DNA of 64,000 bases from CAIRDP01 sp037138335. Lineage in GTDB: Bacteria; Bacteroidota; Bacteroidia; Bacteroidales; FEN-979. Where the stretch lies: the NCBI GenBank assembly GCA_037138335.1, contig JBAXIO010000002.1, positions 1-64,000 of the forward strand, given 5' to 3'. Below, piece by piece: positions 32,789 through 42,359 of this stretch; position 1 is the first letter of the stretch, and each line of letters starts with the position of its first letter. The translations under genes were made by a program, and so were the position numbers. The notes below the pieces were generated by a model. That model had not been told where the DNA came from, did no database searches, and saw only the letters and a list, made by a program, of their open reading frames with translations.

Positions 32789-33412
32789 CTATTCGATGCT
32801 TCCCCTGAATTTCTCAAAATTTCTTAAATAAAACTCCCGGCCTTTATTACTCATAATTCCATGCAGATGATAAATGAACAACTCATGAAAAATTTCAAAA
32901 GAATTGAGTTCGTCGGCCGAAAACAAATCATTATCAACTAGACTCTCTATCCTGAAGAGATGAAGCCTGGCGATCACTTCAGCATTAAGATCTTTTCGGT
33001 AAAGCCCGTCTTTCTTTCCCTTATTCATATTCTTAAGGGTATTCTCAAACATGCTCCTGCGCCTGACTTCCCTGATTTTCATGAAAAGATCAGGATAATA
33101 CTTCCGGATGTCATAATCCATCGATGGATTATAATCCTGGATCATTTTCTTGATCGACTTGTATATTTCGAATAGTTCTTCAATGGCGTTCAATTTGAGA
33201 TTCAGTATCTCATCAAACAACTTACAATTGCCTGAATGTTCTGTAAGGAGCACCTGGCTCACAAGGTCTTTTTTATCCTCGAAGTATTCGTATAAAGTTT
33301 TCTTGGAAATACACAGATGGCTTGCAACATCATCCATTGTCACACTTTTGATGCCGTAGCGGTGGTATAGCCTGCTTACCTGACCCAATATGCTTTGAAC
33401 CTTGTCGCTCAT
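32789..33412 (-). CDS. TetR-family transcriptional regulator
   Basis: 207 residues. The N-terminal HTH (YHRYGIKSVTMDDVASHLCI, then SKKTLYEYFEDKKDLV) is followed by a helical ligand-binding domain. It is similar in size and motif to the regulator at 41575-42189. A TATCTTTG -7 box ends 4 nt before the start codon, so the mRNA may be leaderless. It is near an RND system that has its own regulator, so its target is unclear. Confidence 0.88.
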   Translation of the reverse strand: MSDKVQSILGQVSRLYHRYGIKSVTMDDVASHLCISKKTLYEYFEDKKDLVSQVLLTEHSGNCKLFDEILNLKLNAIEELFEIYKSIKKMIQDYNPSMDYDIRKYYPDLFMKIREVRRRSMFENTLKNMNKGKKDGLYRKDLNAEVIARLHLFRIESLVDNDLFSADELNSFEIFHELFIYHLHGIMSNKGREFYLRNFEKFRGSIE

Positions 33413-33416
33413 AAGA

Positions 33417-33424
33417 CAAAGATA
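33417..33424 (-). promoter_or_regulatory. -7 box TATCTTTG of the TetR gene
   Basis: TAnnTTTG on minus, 4 nt from the ATG at 33412. Confidence 0.6.
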
Positions 33425-33481
33425 AAAAATAATATCAGGGAAACTTTTTTTGGGTAAAAAGTTTCAGGCTGCTTTCAACTC

Positions 33482-35347
33482 TTAGTGCTGGTAGATATTT
33501 GATGCATTCCTGTAACCTGAAAGGTTTTTATACCAGTCAGGATAGGAAACCCCGTTGCTTGTAGCCCATTGGCCAAGATGAAGGTAAGTGAGGAGGATGT
33601 CGGCAGATTCCTTTGCATAATCAAAGTTCTCATAGATACTTATAGCCCATGGAAGGTTATTTGCGGTTTTGTAATATCTTCCCGACCCTGGAATACTCGT
33701 ATCGTCGCCTGTTCCCAGGATTGCCGTGTTTGCAAGCGCAGTGGGGGCGAGATCGGGCAGGTGAACTTCCTTGCCGCGGTCCCTGTTGAGGATAATGAAT
33801 GGATTGAAGCTGCCGATGTCGAGATCGGAAACGGAATAGGTATTCTGTGAGAACAACATTGTAATCCTGATAGTATCGGGGGGTAAATAGGGAAGGCCGA
33901 TAACGGTATTGATCATGCCGTCAGCACTGTTTAATGCTTTAAAGTCATTGTCGGTAACAATGACGGTTGGTTTATTCTGCCCTGATTCCAGTCCGTTTGC
34001 AGCCAGTGTAATATAGTTGTCAAAGATGGAATACCCGCTTACTGTTATTGCTGAAGAAGGAATATTCCCATTGGCCAGCTGAAATCCAAAACCGCTGGGG
34101 AAAGAAGCCCCTGCAGCCCTCAGGATAAAAGTGCCATCGCATTCCACAATTTTGTTTTGTGCATTGGTGATGGTATTGAAGTGATAATTCACAACAAGGT
34201 CGTTAAAATCATAATCACCCTGGCTTGGCCAGAGGTCTTCAAACGCCAGGCTTCCGCTTCCGCTCGACGGGAATGGATTGTTATATGCTCTTGCAGGGTC
34301 ATTCGGGTAATCATCATAACTGTTGGGAACGCCGTCACCATCACTGTCGCTGTTCAATGCATAGCTTACATCGGTATTATATAATGCTCCTGTAATCGTT
34401 CCGTTATAATGGCTGGCAGTTGCATCGGTTGCCGTGCTTCCGCTTCCTTCATTGAAATGCCAAAGGGCTTTGATACCGGTTTCACTTCCAGTCCATGGTG
34501 CCGACATGCTTGCATTGACCTGCTGGGGAGTAAGGGCAATGTTCCAGATACTCACTTCATCGATCAGGCCCTGGAAAAACTTCTGCCCGCCGTTATCTGA
34601 TCCAATCGAGATATTCCTGGCGTTGTTGACCAGAACCGAACTTAAAGAGGCTGAATTTTTAAGAACGCCGTTCACATAAAGCGAAAGCGTGCTGCCGTCG
34701 TAGACACCTGCAAGGTGGTACCAGGTGTTCAGGGTGGGTTGTCCTGCCCCCCAATTGATCATGGTCGATGTAAAGTTCCCGGTGTAAATGCTGACCTGGA
34801 AACCTTTATATACATCCTGCCCCAGCCCGCAACCGTCCCAGTCTCCCTTCTGTAAAATCTTGACCGACTGCTGGCGTGTTGGTTTTACCCAGGCTTCAAA
34901 TGAACACTTGTTGGGGAAATTCAGCCCGGAGGAAGCCGGTATTGAAATCCAGTCGGTAGTCCCGTTAAAATTCATGGAATAATTCACCGACTGGCTTTTT
35001 GTTGACGGGAAAGTAAAGTCGGTCAGGGGCCTGCTTACAGGCACAAGTATTGAGTTGATCATTACATTATTTTCAAATGTCGGCAAGGCCAGGGAAAAAT
35101 CATAATCAGAAGCATTCACTGCAAAGAAAGCTTTCATATAAAGCCGACTTTCATCTCCGGATGAGATCCTGACGACACCGGCAGGGATATTATGCAAGCG
35201 GAATTGGATATTGTCGGAAGTATTCCAGGTGAACGTATTGCTTACTTTCAATGTCTTCATACCTGACTGTGGGATGTCATCAGATTTTTTATGACAGGAA
35301 GACATCAAAATCAAGGCAGCAAAACTGAACAAAATGAAATTTTTCAT
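33482..35347 (-). CDS. LruC-domain lipoprotein with LamG domain
   Basis: 621 residues. A lipobox (LMSSC, Cys18) marks a lipoprotein. A short N-terminal beta domain is followed by a LamG/concanavalin-like domain (about 125-300, GTTDWISIPASSGLNFPNKC, LIDEVSIWNIAL), a Ca-type repeat (NSDSDGDGVPNSYDDYPNDP) and a LruC domain (about 350-610, LAFEDLWPSQGDYDFNDLVV). LruC-domain proteins are surface or matrix lipoproteins of unknown function. A TACTTTTG promoter lies 18 nt upstream. Confidence 0.88.
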   Translation of the reverse strand: MKNFILFSFAALILMSSCHKKSDDIPQSGMKTLKVSNTFTWNTSDNIQFRLHNIPAGVVRISSGDESRLYMKAFFAVNASDYDFSLALPTFENNVMINSILVPVSRPLTDFTFPSTKSQSVNYSMNFNGTTDWISIPASSGLNFPNKCSFEAWVKPTRQQSVKILQKGDWDGCGLGQDVYKGFQVSIYTGNFTSTMINWGAGQPTLNTWYHLAGVYDGSTLSLYVNGVLKNSASLSSVLVNNARNISIGSDNGGQKFFQGLIDEVSIWNIALTPQQVNASMSAPWTGSETGIKALWHFNEGSGSTATDATASHYNGTITGALYNTDVSYALNSDSDGDGVPNSYDDYPNDPARAYNNPFPSSGSGSLAFEDLWPSQGDYDFNDLVVNYHFNTITNAQNKIVECDGTFILRAAGASFPSGFGFQLANGNIPSSAITVSGYSIFDNYITLAANGLESGQNKPTVIVTDNDFKALNSADGMINTVIGLPYLPPDTIRITMLFSQNTYSVSDLDIGSFNPFIILNRDRGKEVHLPDLAPTALANTAILGTGDDTSIPGSGRYYKTANNLPWAISIYENFDYAKESADILLTYLHLGQWATSNGVSYPDWYKNLSGYRNASNIYQH

Positions 35348-35364
35348 AATTTCTAAATAAGATC

Positions 35365-35372
35365 CAAAAGTA
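35365..35372 (-). promoter_or_regulatory. -7 box TACTTTTG of the LruC gene
   Basis: TAnnTTTG match on minus, 17 nt before the start at 35347. Confidence 0.5.
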
Positions 35373-35511
35373 CATCAACAAACAGCAGATTACAAGCTGT
35401 ATTTCGCAAGTGTAGCAAATAATCCATTTTCCGTCGACAGCTTTTTTGAATATGTCATGGAAAAGCGGAAACGATTTCTCTATAGAAAGTTTTTAACTGC
35501 AGGAAATTTGA

Positions 35512-35519
35512 TATCTTTG
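35512..35519 (+). promoter_or_regulatory. -7 box TATCTTTG of the RND operon
   Basis: TAnnTTTG match 54 nt upstream of the adaptor start at 35574. It excludes an in-frame start at 35457. Confidence 0.6.
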
Positions 35520-35573
35520 CAGTTTGAAGTAAAACCGGACTTTTATTACAAAAACCGATTTAAACAATACGTG

Positions 35574-36695
35574 ATGAAGAAGATACTTTTGGTCAGCGGA
35601 ATGATCATATTTTTGGTTTCCTGCGGAAGCAATTCAGGAAATAAACAGGCCAGGCTTGAGGAGCTGAAAAAGCAGAGAGACAAACTTACCACCGAGATTA
35701 CCAAACTTGAAATTGAGATCAACCCTCAGGGAACCCAGCCTGCGACAATCGTGAAAACCATGGATGTGGTGAAGCGACAGTTTGAACATTACATAGAAGT
35801 CCAGGGCAGGATAGACGGGAATGAAAATATAGGGGTTGTCCCTCGCAACCAGGGAGGAGTTGTAACGAAGATATATGTAACCCAGGGTGACCATGTGATT
35901 GCAGGCCAGGTGCTTGCCGATATGGACAATGAAGTCCTCAAGCAAACCTTAAAGGAACTCCAGACTTCCCTCGATTATGCCACCGAAATGTACAACCGCC
36001 AGAAGAACCTCTGGGACCAGAAAATAGGTTCCGAGGCACAGTATCTCAGTGCGAAAAATACCAAGGAATCCATTGAAGGGAAAATGAATACCTTAAAGGA
36101 CCAGCTTGACATGGCAAGAATAGTTTCGCCAATCGAAGGAACCGTTGAGGATATTCCTATTAAGGTCGGGCAGATGGCATCTCCTGCCTCAGCCCAGCCC
36201 TGTTTCAGGATCGTTAATTTTTCAAGGGCCAAGGCAGTCGCAGACGTCAGCGAAGCTTATTCCAACAAGATCAAGACAGGCGACCCGGTCAAGGTTTACC
36301 TCCCTGACCTGAATACGGAACTGAACGCCACTGTCAGTTTTTCAAGCAAATACATCAATCCCACCAACCGTACATTCACTGTCGAGGCAATGCTTCCCCC
36401 GGCATCGGGTTTGACTTTCAGGGCAAATATGATCGCCGTGGTAAGGATCAAGGATTACGATAATAAAAACAGCCTGGCAATCCCCCAGAATTACATACAG
36501 ACTGCCAAAGATGAAGGGCATTTTGTTTTTATTGCCGAGGTAAATGGCGGAAAGACCTATGCAAGGAAACGCATTGTCACTCCGTTTATCACGTACAACG
36601 GACTTACCGAAGTTCTGGATGGCCTTAAGGAAGGGGATAAAGTGATCACCACCGGCTATAAAGACCTTTACGACGGTCAATTGATTTCCTTCTAA
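35574..36695 (+). CDS. RND efflux periplasmic adaptor (membrane fusion lipoprotein)
   Basis: 373 residues from the ATG at 35574. Signal and lipobox IFLVSCGSN, a coiled-coil start (LEELKKQRDKLTTEITKLEI), barrel-sandwich biotinyl-lipoyl-like halves (GVVTKIYVTQGDHVIAGQVL and IVSPIEGTVEDIPIKVGQMA) around a short hairpin, then beta-barrel and membrane-proximal domains. It links the inner-membrane pump to the outer-membrane channel. It starts the operon with the RND pump 14 bp downstream. Confidence 0.93.
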   Translation: MKKILLVSGMIIFLVSCGSNSGNKQARLEELKKQRDKLTTEITKLEIEINPQGTQPATIVKTMDVVKRQFEHYIEVQGRIDGNENIGVVPRNQGGVVTKIYVTQGDHVIAGQVLADMDNEVLKQTLKELQTSLDYATEMYNRQKNLWDQKIGSEAQYLSAKNTKESIEGKMNTLKDQLDMARIVSPIEGTVEDIPIKVGQMASPASAQPCFRIVNFSRAKAVADVSEAYSNKIKTGDPVKVYLPDLNTELNATVSFSSKYINPTNRTFTVEAMLPPASGLTFRANMIAVVRIKDYDNKNSLAIPQNYIQTAKDEGHFVFIAEVNGGKTYARKRIVTPFITYNGLTEVLDGLKEGDKVITTGYKDLYDGQLISF

Positions 36696-36709
36696 AGACC
36701 TGATTTACT

Positions 36710-39700
36710 ATGAAGAAGCCAGAAAAACTGAAAGAATTTTTTGCCACCAGCTGGGCCATCGATAATAAGTCGAGCATTTATGTGCTTACTATTATCATCA
36801 CCATGCTGGGGATACTGTCGTACATCAATATCCCAAAGGAGCAGTTCCCTGAGATCGTCATCCCTACAATCATCGTAAACACCGTATACCCGGGCACTTC
36901 TCCCGAAGACATGGAGAACCTGGTGACCAGGCCCATTGAAAAGGAATGCAAATCGATACAGAACGTTAAAAAGATCACCAGCAATTCGATCCAGGACTTC
37001 TCTTCGATCGTAGTGGAATTCACAACCAATATCCCGGTCTCCGAAGCAAAGCAGAGGGTCAGGGATGCCGTTGACAAGTCAAAATCGAAACTCCCGAACA
37101 ACCTTCCGAATGATCCTGACATTGCTGAAGTTGACATTTCGGAGATCCCGATCATGAATATCAACCTCTCGGGGGATTATGACCTGCAGAGGCTTAAAAA
37201 ATACGCCAAGGATGCCCAGGATAAAATAGAGACCCTTTCCGAGATCACACGCGTGGATATTGTAGGCGCGCTGGACCGCGAGATCCAGATAAATGTCGAC
37301 ATGTACAAAATGCAGGCTGCATCTGTTTCATTCAGGGATATCCAGAATGCAATTGCAGCTGAAAATGTTACTGTTTCGGCAGGCACTGTCACGAATTTCG
37401 GCCTGAAACGCACACTGAGGGTCACCGGGCAGTTCAAGTCGCCCGAGGAGATCAATGACATCATCCTTAAATCATCCAGCGGGGCTACAGTTTACATTAA
37501 AGATATTGCTGAAGTAAGGGATTCCTATAAAGAACAGGAAAGCTTTGCACGCTTTGAAGGCAAAAACGTGATCACCCTTAATGTCATTAAAAAGAGCGGT
37601 GCCAACCTCCTTAATGCCTCTGACAAGATCAAGGGCATTATTAAAGATATGCAGAAAACATCTTATCCCCCTGACCTGAAGGTAGAACTTACAGGCGAAC
37701 AGTCGAGGTTCACCAGGAGCACCCTTGAAGAGCTTAACAACACCATCATCATCGGGTTCCTGCTGGTTACTTTGGTCCTGATGTTTTTTATGGGCCTTAA
37801 CAATGCCTTCTTTGTGGCATTATCGGTGCCTCTCTCAATGTTCGTGGCTTACCTCGTAATGCCGGGGCTCGGATTCACCATGAACATGATCGTCATGTTC
37901 GGATTCATCTTCGCACTTGGTATTATCGTGGATGATGCCATTGTCGTGATCGAAAATACCCACCGTGTGCACCGGCACATTCCCGATATAAAATCGGCTG
38001 CAAAATATGCTGCCGGGGAAGTTTTCCTTCCGATACTGTCAGGTACATTGACCACACTCGCGCCGTTTTTCCCCCTGGTCTTCTGGCCGGGTATTGTAGG
38101 GAAATTCATGCACTACCTCCCGGTAACGCTGATCCTTACCCTTTTTGCCTCTCTTTTCGTGGCTTACATCATCAACCCGGTATTTGCTGTCACTTTCATG
38201 AAGCATGAATATGACGGGGAGGAATACAAGTTGAAAAAGAAGCCCTTCATGGTAAGCAGTGTGCTCCTTGCAGCCTTTGCCGTGTTGTTTTATATCGCCA
38301 GGGTTTTCACGATGGGGAATCTGCTGATGTTTGCCCTTATCCTTAACTTGGTATACAGGCTTTGGCTGAAAAATGCAATCATAAAGTTCCAGAGCGTATT
38401 ATGGCCGTCAGTCCTTAATTTTTATGAAAGGCAGTTGAGGTTCTTCCTTAAAGGGCGTAATCCTTACTATCTCTTTGCAGGTGTGGTCGCACTCTTTATT
38501 TTTACCATGATGCTTTTCGGGTCGTTTAAACCCCAGGTGCTGTTCTTCCCGAACAATAACCCTGCAACTATCTTTATTTATATAAAAATGCCCGTGGGTA
38601 CCGACCAGAAAGTAACCGATTCAGTAACCAGGATTGTCGAAGGCAGGGTCACCAAGGTGCTTGGCAAGGACAACCCGGTTGTTGAATCCATTATTGCCAA
38701 CGTCGGGCTGGGTGCGGGCGAAAGTTTCTTTGACCGTTCTGTCTCGCCTGAAAGGGGCAAGGTTACAGTGAATTTCGTTGAAAGCAAGGACAGGCATGGC
38801 GTAAAGACCCTGGATTACATGGACCAGATCAGGGCCAATCTCCAGAATATCCCCGGGGTGACCCTTTCGGTTGAGAAGAATAAAATGGGACCTCCTACCG
38901 GCAAACCCATAAACATTGAGATTACAAGTGAGAACATAGAGGATCTTATCTCTGCTTCCAAGGACTTCCTCATATACCTGGATTCATTGCAGATCCCCGG
39001 CATCGACAGGCTGAGGTCAGATTTCGACGAAAGCAAACCCGAGATCGTTATGGATGTTGACCGCATCAGGGCCAACCGTGAAGGGCTCAGCGTTGGCCAG
39101 ATCGGGATGGAACTCAGGACTGCCATTTATGGATACGAGGCATCCAAGTATAAGGAGGATGAAGATGAGTATCCCATCCAGGTAAGGTATTCCGAAACTC
39201 AGCGCAAGAATGTCAATAACCTCATCAATGCCAGGATCACTTATCGTGACATGACTTCCGGACAGTTAAGGCAGATCCCCATCTCGGCTGTTGTACAGGT
39301 AAATTACCGTGACACTTACGGCGGGATCAAGCGGAAAAACCTCAAACGGGTTATCACTCTTTCGTCGGATGTGACTTCGGGTCATACCGCGAATGAGGTC
39401 TTAGCCACCATTGGGGCCGCTTTGAAGACCTATAACCTTCCCAAAGGCGTTGAAGTAAACTTCACTGGTGAAAGGGAAGACCAGGCCGAAACCATGGACT
39501 TCCTTATCAATGCGATGATAATTGCCCTGGGGCTGATATTTTTTATCCTGATCACCCAGTTCGGAAGCCTGAGCAAGAGCCTTATTATTCTGAGCGAAGT
39601 AATCTTCAGTATCATCGGGGTATTTATCGGGATGGTCATCTTCCATATGCCTTTCGTCATTACTATGACCGGTATCGGAATTGTCGCGTTGGGAGGCATC

Positions 39701-40096
39701 GTTGTGAGGAACGGGATCTTGATCGTCGAATTTGCCGACGTATTAAAGGCCAGGGGGAATTCTTACCGCGAAGCTATTGTAGGCGCCGGGAAGACCAGGA
39801 TAACACCCGTCATACTCACAGCTACCGCAACCATGCTTGGGCTGGTTCCTCTGGCAGTAGGGTTCAACATCAATTTCGTTACCCTGTTCTCTGAATTGAA
39901 TCCCCATATCTGGGTCGGGGGCGACAACGTGACCTTCTGGGGCCCTCTCTCATGGACAATCATCTTCGGTTTAAGTTTTGCCACATTCCTTACCCTGATA
40001 TTCGTACCAGCCCTGTTGCTGATCGATGCACAGGCCACCGTCAGGTGGAAACGTAAGAAGGATTTGAAAAGGATGAAGAAACTCAGGACTCGTTAA
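36710..40096 (+). CDS. RND efflux pump, AcrB/HAE1-like inner-membrane subunit
   Basis: 1128 residues, longer than the about 1030-1050 usual for AcrB. Proton-relay aspartates are visible in GIIVDDAIVVIENTHR. The extra length includes additional hydrophobic segments around 505-600 (FMVSSVLLAAFAVLFYIARV, LLMFALILNLVYRLW). N-terminal NKSSIYVLTIIITMLGI and PGTSPEDMENLVTRPIE are typical of the Bacteroidota HAE1 group. It exports drugs, bile-type compounds or lipids; the substrate is unknown. TolC and TetR genes lie convergent downstream. Confidence 0.94.
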   Translation: MKKPEKLKEFFATSWAIDNKSSIYVLTIIITMLGILSYINIPKEQFPEIVIPTIIVNTVYPGTSPEDMENLVTRPIEKECKSIQNVKKITSNSIQDFSSIVVEFTTNIPVSEAKQRVRDAVDKSKSKLPNNLPNDPDIAEVDISEIPIMNINLSGDYDLQRLKKYAKDAQDKIETLSEITRVDIVGALDREIQINVDMYKMQAASVSFRDIQNAIAAENVTVSAGTVTNFGLKRTLRVTGQFKSPEEINDIILKSSSGATVYIKDIAEVRDSYKEQESFARFEGKNVITLNVIKKSGANLLNASDKIKGIIKDMQKTSYPPDLKVELTGEQSRFTRSTLEELNNTIIIGFLLVTLVLMFFMGLNNAFFVALSVPLSMFVAYLVMPGLGFTMNMIVMFGFIFALGIIVDDAIVVIENTHRVHRHIPDIKSAAKYAAGEVFLPILSGTLTTLAPFFPLVFWPGIVGKFMHYLPVTLILTLFASLFVAYIINPVFAVTFMKHEYDGEEYKLKKKPFMVSSVLLAAFAVLFYIARVFTMGNLLMFALILNLVYRLWLKNAIIKFQSVLWPSVLNFYERQLRFFLKGRNPYYLFAGVVALFIFTMMLFGSFKPQVLFFPNNNPATIFIYIKMPVGTDQKVTDSVTRIVEGRVTKVLGKDNPVVESIIANVGLGAGESFFDRSVSPERGKVTVNFVESKDRHGVKTLDYMDQIRANLQNIPGVTLSVEKNKMGPPTGKPINIEITSENIEDLISASKDFLIYLDSLQIPGIDRLRSDFDESKPEIVMDVDRIRANREGLSVGQIGMELRTAIYGYEASKYKEDEDEYPIQVRYSETQRKNVNNLINARITYRDMTSGQLRQIPISAVVQVNYRDTYGGIKRKNLKRVITLSSDVTSGHTANEVLATIGAALKTYNLPKGVEVNFTGEREDQAETMDFLINAMIIALGLIFFILITQFGSLSKSLIILSEVIFSIIGVFIGMVIFHMPFVITMTGIGIVALGGIVVRNGILIVEFADVLKARGNSYREAIVGAGKTRITPVILTATATMLGLVPLAVGFNINFVTLFSELNPHIWVGGDNVTFWGPLSWTIIFGLSFATFLTLIFVPALLLIDAQATVRWKRKKDLKRMKKLRTR

Positions 40097-40175
40097 CAGT
40101 TAACAGTGAATAGTTAATAGTCACTATTAACCAGTCACCAGTCGCTAGTCACCAGTCCCAAGTGACATTCACTAT
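40097..40175. repeat. Low-complexity spacer with palindrome
   Basis: Repeated CAGTCACCAGT and AACAGTTAACAGTGAA words between convergent RND and TolC genes. It holds a perfect palindrome, GTTAATAGT (40113-40121) C ACTATTAAC (40123-40131). Same vocabulary as 18806-18897 and 61066-61138. Confidence 0.75.
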
Positions 40176-41558
40176 CTAAAATTGCTCCAGCAGTTTGTAA
40201 AGCCTTGTTTTCTGGCTGAGGACCATGAATATTGACTGCATATAGTTATTGTTTGCGGTCAGGAACTGGGAATACCGCTGGTTCAGGTCGGTGCTGGAAG
40301 AAATTCCCTGCCTGTATTTCGTCATGGTCTTGGTATAGATCTTTAAGGCAATATCAAATCCCTTTTTCTGGTTGAGATAAATGGCATAGGCATTGCTGAA
40401 ATCCTTCCTGGCAGTTTCAACCTGGAGTTCAAGGCCGACCCTCATCTTTTCATCGGTAACTTTAGTTTTTTCAACATTAAGCCTGGCCTGGTCAACTGCG
40501 TATTTGCGGCTACCGCTGCTCCAGATTGGGACCTGGAGTGACAATCCCCAGTTCGTTGTCCTGTACCAGGGATACTTGTCGCTGAAAAACGCCCATGAAT
40601 TCATTGAAGCGCTGGCCGCTATACCAAGGAAACCGGCAAGGGTCGGCTGGTAAGCGGTCTTGGAAAGCTTATACTGCATCAGTGTGAGATAATCGCTCTT
40701 CTTCAGCAACGTATAATCGATATTCCTCTGGTAGTCGAAAGGCAGGCCTACCAATGCATCCCTGTCGACCTGGGCCAGGAAGAAATCAAGATTGTTTGTA
40801 AGTACTAATTCCTGCTCGTCTTTGAGGCCGATAACGAATTTAAGACTGGCATAAGCCACGTTCCTTGCGCTTTTGGTATCGGTAAGCTGGGCTTCCAGGT
40901 TCGACCTGTTCAGGTCGGCCTGGTCCACATCGATGTCTTCAATAAGGCCCTGGGCCTGGGCTTTCCTTGCCTCATCCACCAGCCTGCTTACGACCACGTA
41001 AGTGGAATCCAGGATCTTGATCGCCTCGTCGGTGACCAGTAGCTGGTAATAAGCATTGGCAACCAGGTCGCGTACGTCGACTTTGTCCTTTAAATTCTTC
41101 TGCTTGGCTGTTTCCAGATAAGCCTTTGCCGTTTGCAATCCGACCAGGTACTGGCCGCTGTAAATGAGCTGATTCAGCTGAAGAGCCCCCTGTACATTGT
41201 ACTCCACATATAAAGACATGGGGACATAATCAGGACCATTTTTAAATATGGCAGGATCCATCTGCTTCAGGAAATTAGGCATCAACATCGTCGGTACGCT
41301 CAGGTAATCCATATACGATGCAGTTCCGTTGATCTGCGGAAGTCCAATAGCAGTATTCTGTTTGACCATCTTCCCTGCAATCTTCACATCGGTGGCAGAA
41401 TTCTTCAGGTCGTAATTGTTCTCATAAGCAAAATCCTGTGCCTGCTGAAGACTAAAGGATACGGTTTGTTTAACCTGGTTTTGAGCAGGGAGTAAAGTAG
41501 ATTGAACAGTCAGCAACAGCAAAACACTACAAAACAGTTTATTGAAAAATGACCCCAT
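40176..41558 (-). CDS. TolC-family outer-membrane efflux protein
   Basis: 460 residues. Signal peptide (about 1-25), then two outer membrane efflux protein repeats with long helices and periodic Leu/Ala patterns (SLQQAQDFAYENNYDLKNSA at the N-terminal repeat, YRQGISSSTDLNQRYSQFL near the C-terminus). It forms the outer-membrane channel for the neighbouring RND pump. It lies 16 bp downstream of the TetR gene on the same strand, so the regulator and channel form one unit opposite the pump operon. Confidence 0.92.
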   Translation of the reverse strand: MGSFFNKLFCSVLLLLTVQSTLLPAQNQVKQTVSFSLQQAQDFAYENNYDLKNSATDVKIAGKMVKQNTAIGLPQINGTASYMDYLSVPTMLMPNFLKQMDPAIFKNGPDYVPMSLYVEYNVQGALQLNQLIYSGQYLVGLQTAKAYLETAKQKNLKDKVDVRDLVANAYYQLLVTDEAIKILDSTYVVVSRLVDEARKAQAQGLIEDIDVDQADLNRSNLEAQLTDTKSARNVAYASLKFVIGLKDEQELVLTNNLDFFLAQVDRDALVGLPFDYQRNIDYTLLKKSDYLTLMQYKLSKTAYQPTLAGFLGIAASASMNSWAFFSDKYPWYRTTNWGLSLQVPIWSSGSRKYAVDQARLNVEKTKVTDEKMRVGLELQVETARKDFSNAYAIYLNQKKGFDIALKIYTKTMTKYRQGISSSTDLNQRYSQFLTANNNYMQSIFMVLSQKTRLYKLLEQF

Positions 41559-41574
41559 GGTATAAACGAATTTT

Positions 41575-42189
41575 TTATAAGTTCAGATTGATTTTTTTTG
41601 CTTCGTAATAGGCCAGTCCCACTTCAGTGGCTATTCCGCGGATGAAGTTATCGATCATGACATCAAACAGTGTCCTGAATGAAAACTTCTCGGCGGGGAA
41701 GAACTCGGGATTATGAAGATCCATAAGCCTTCTGATATATAAGCGGGCTACCAGCTCAACGCTCAGATCGGTCCTGTACATGCCCTGGGTTATCCCTTTG
41801 GTGAGGTTTACCTGGATCTTCTGAAAAATGAACTCTATCCGCTCATCCATATGCTGATGATAGATCTCCGGATAGTATTTCTTCAGGTCAAATGTCATGG
41901 AGGGGCTTATATCCCTGAAATGTTCACCGAGTTCCTTGCTCACTGTCAGAAGGATGTCAATTGCATTAATGCCATCAAAATTATACTGGTCAAAAATAAC
42001 CTCAAAATTCCGGCGCTCGAGTTCGAGAAGCTTTCCCACAAGTTCCTGCTTGCTCGAAACATACTCGTATAATTTCTTTTTTGATAAGCCCAGATCCCTG
42101 CAAATATCATCTATGGAGACAGACCTGACGCCGTATTTGTAAAAAAGTTCTCTTACCCTCTCAAGTATGTCTTTCAGCGCGTTATCCAT
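41575..42189 (-). CDS. TetR-family transcriptional regulator of the RND/TolC system
   Basis: 204 residues. The HTH (YKYGVRSVSIDDICRDLGLS, then KKKLYEYVSSKQELV) and C-terminal domain resemble the other TetR regulator at 32789-33412. A start at 42189 is preferred over the longer frame to 42483, because a TATCTTTG -7 box lies at 42229-42236 and the extension would run through it. First gene of the tetR-tolC unit; it probably represses efflux genes (inference). Confidence 0.9.
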   Translation of the reverse strand: MDNALKDILERVRELFYKYGVRSVSIDDICRDLGLSKKKLYEYVSSKQELVGKLLELERRNFEVIFDQYNFDGINAIDILLTVSKELGEHFRDISPSMTFDLKKYYPEIYHQHMDERIEFIFQKIQVNLTKGITQGMYRTDLSVELVARLYIRRLMDLHNPEFFPAEKFSFRTLFDVMIDNFIRGIATEVGLAYYEAKKINLNL

Positions 42190-42228
42190 CAGTAAGATCT
42201 GATTATTTATAAGATTATTTAGAATCTG

Positions 42229-42236
42229 CAAAGATA
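42229..42236 (-). promoter_or_regulatory. -7 box TATCTTTG of tetR-tolC
   Basis: TAnnTTTG on minus, 39 nt before the start codon. Confidence 0.6.
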
Positions 42237-42333
42237 GGAAATTCCGGAATTCAGAAACAAAACACTTACAAAAAGTTTCTTCATCCCCAACCAAAGCAGC
42301 TATCACAACCTTAGCGGGTTCACCATGATTTAG

Positions 42334-42341
42334 TACATTTG
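42334..42341 (+). promoter_or_regulatory. -7 box TACATTTG of the M14 peptidase gene
   Basis: TAnnTTTG match 18 nt before the ATG at 42360, with an AGGAG Shine-Dalgarno-like site between. It excludes the in-frame ATG at 42339. Confidence 0.55.
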
Positions 42342-42359
42342 AAGGAGAAAATTCAGGCA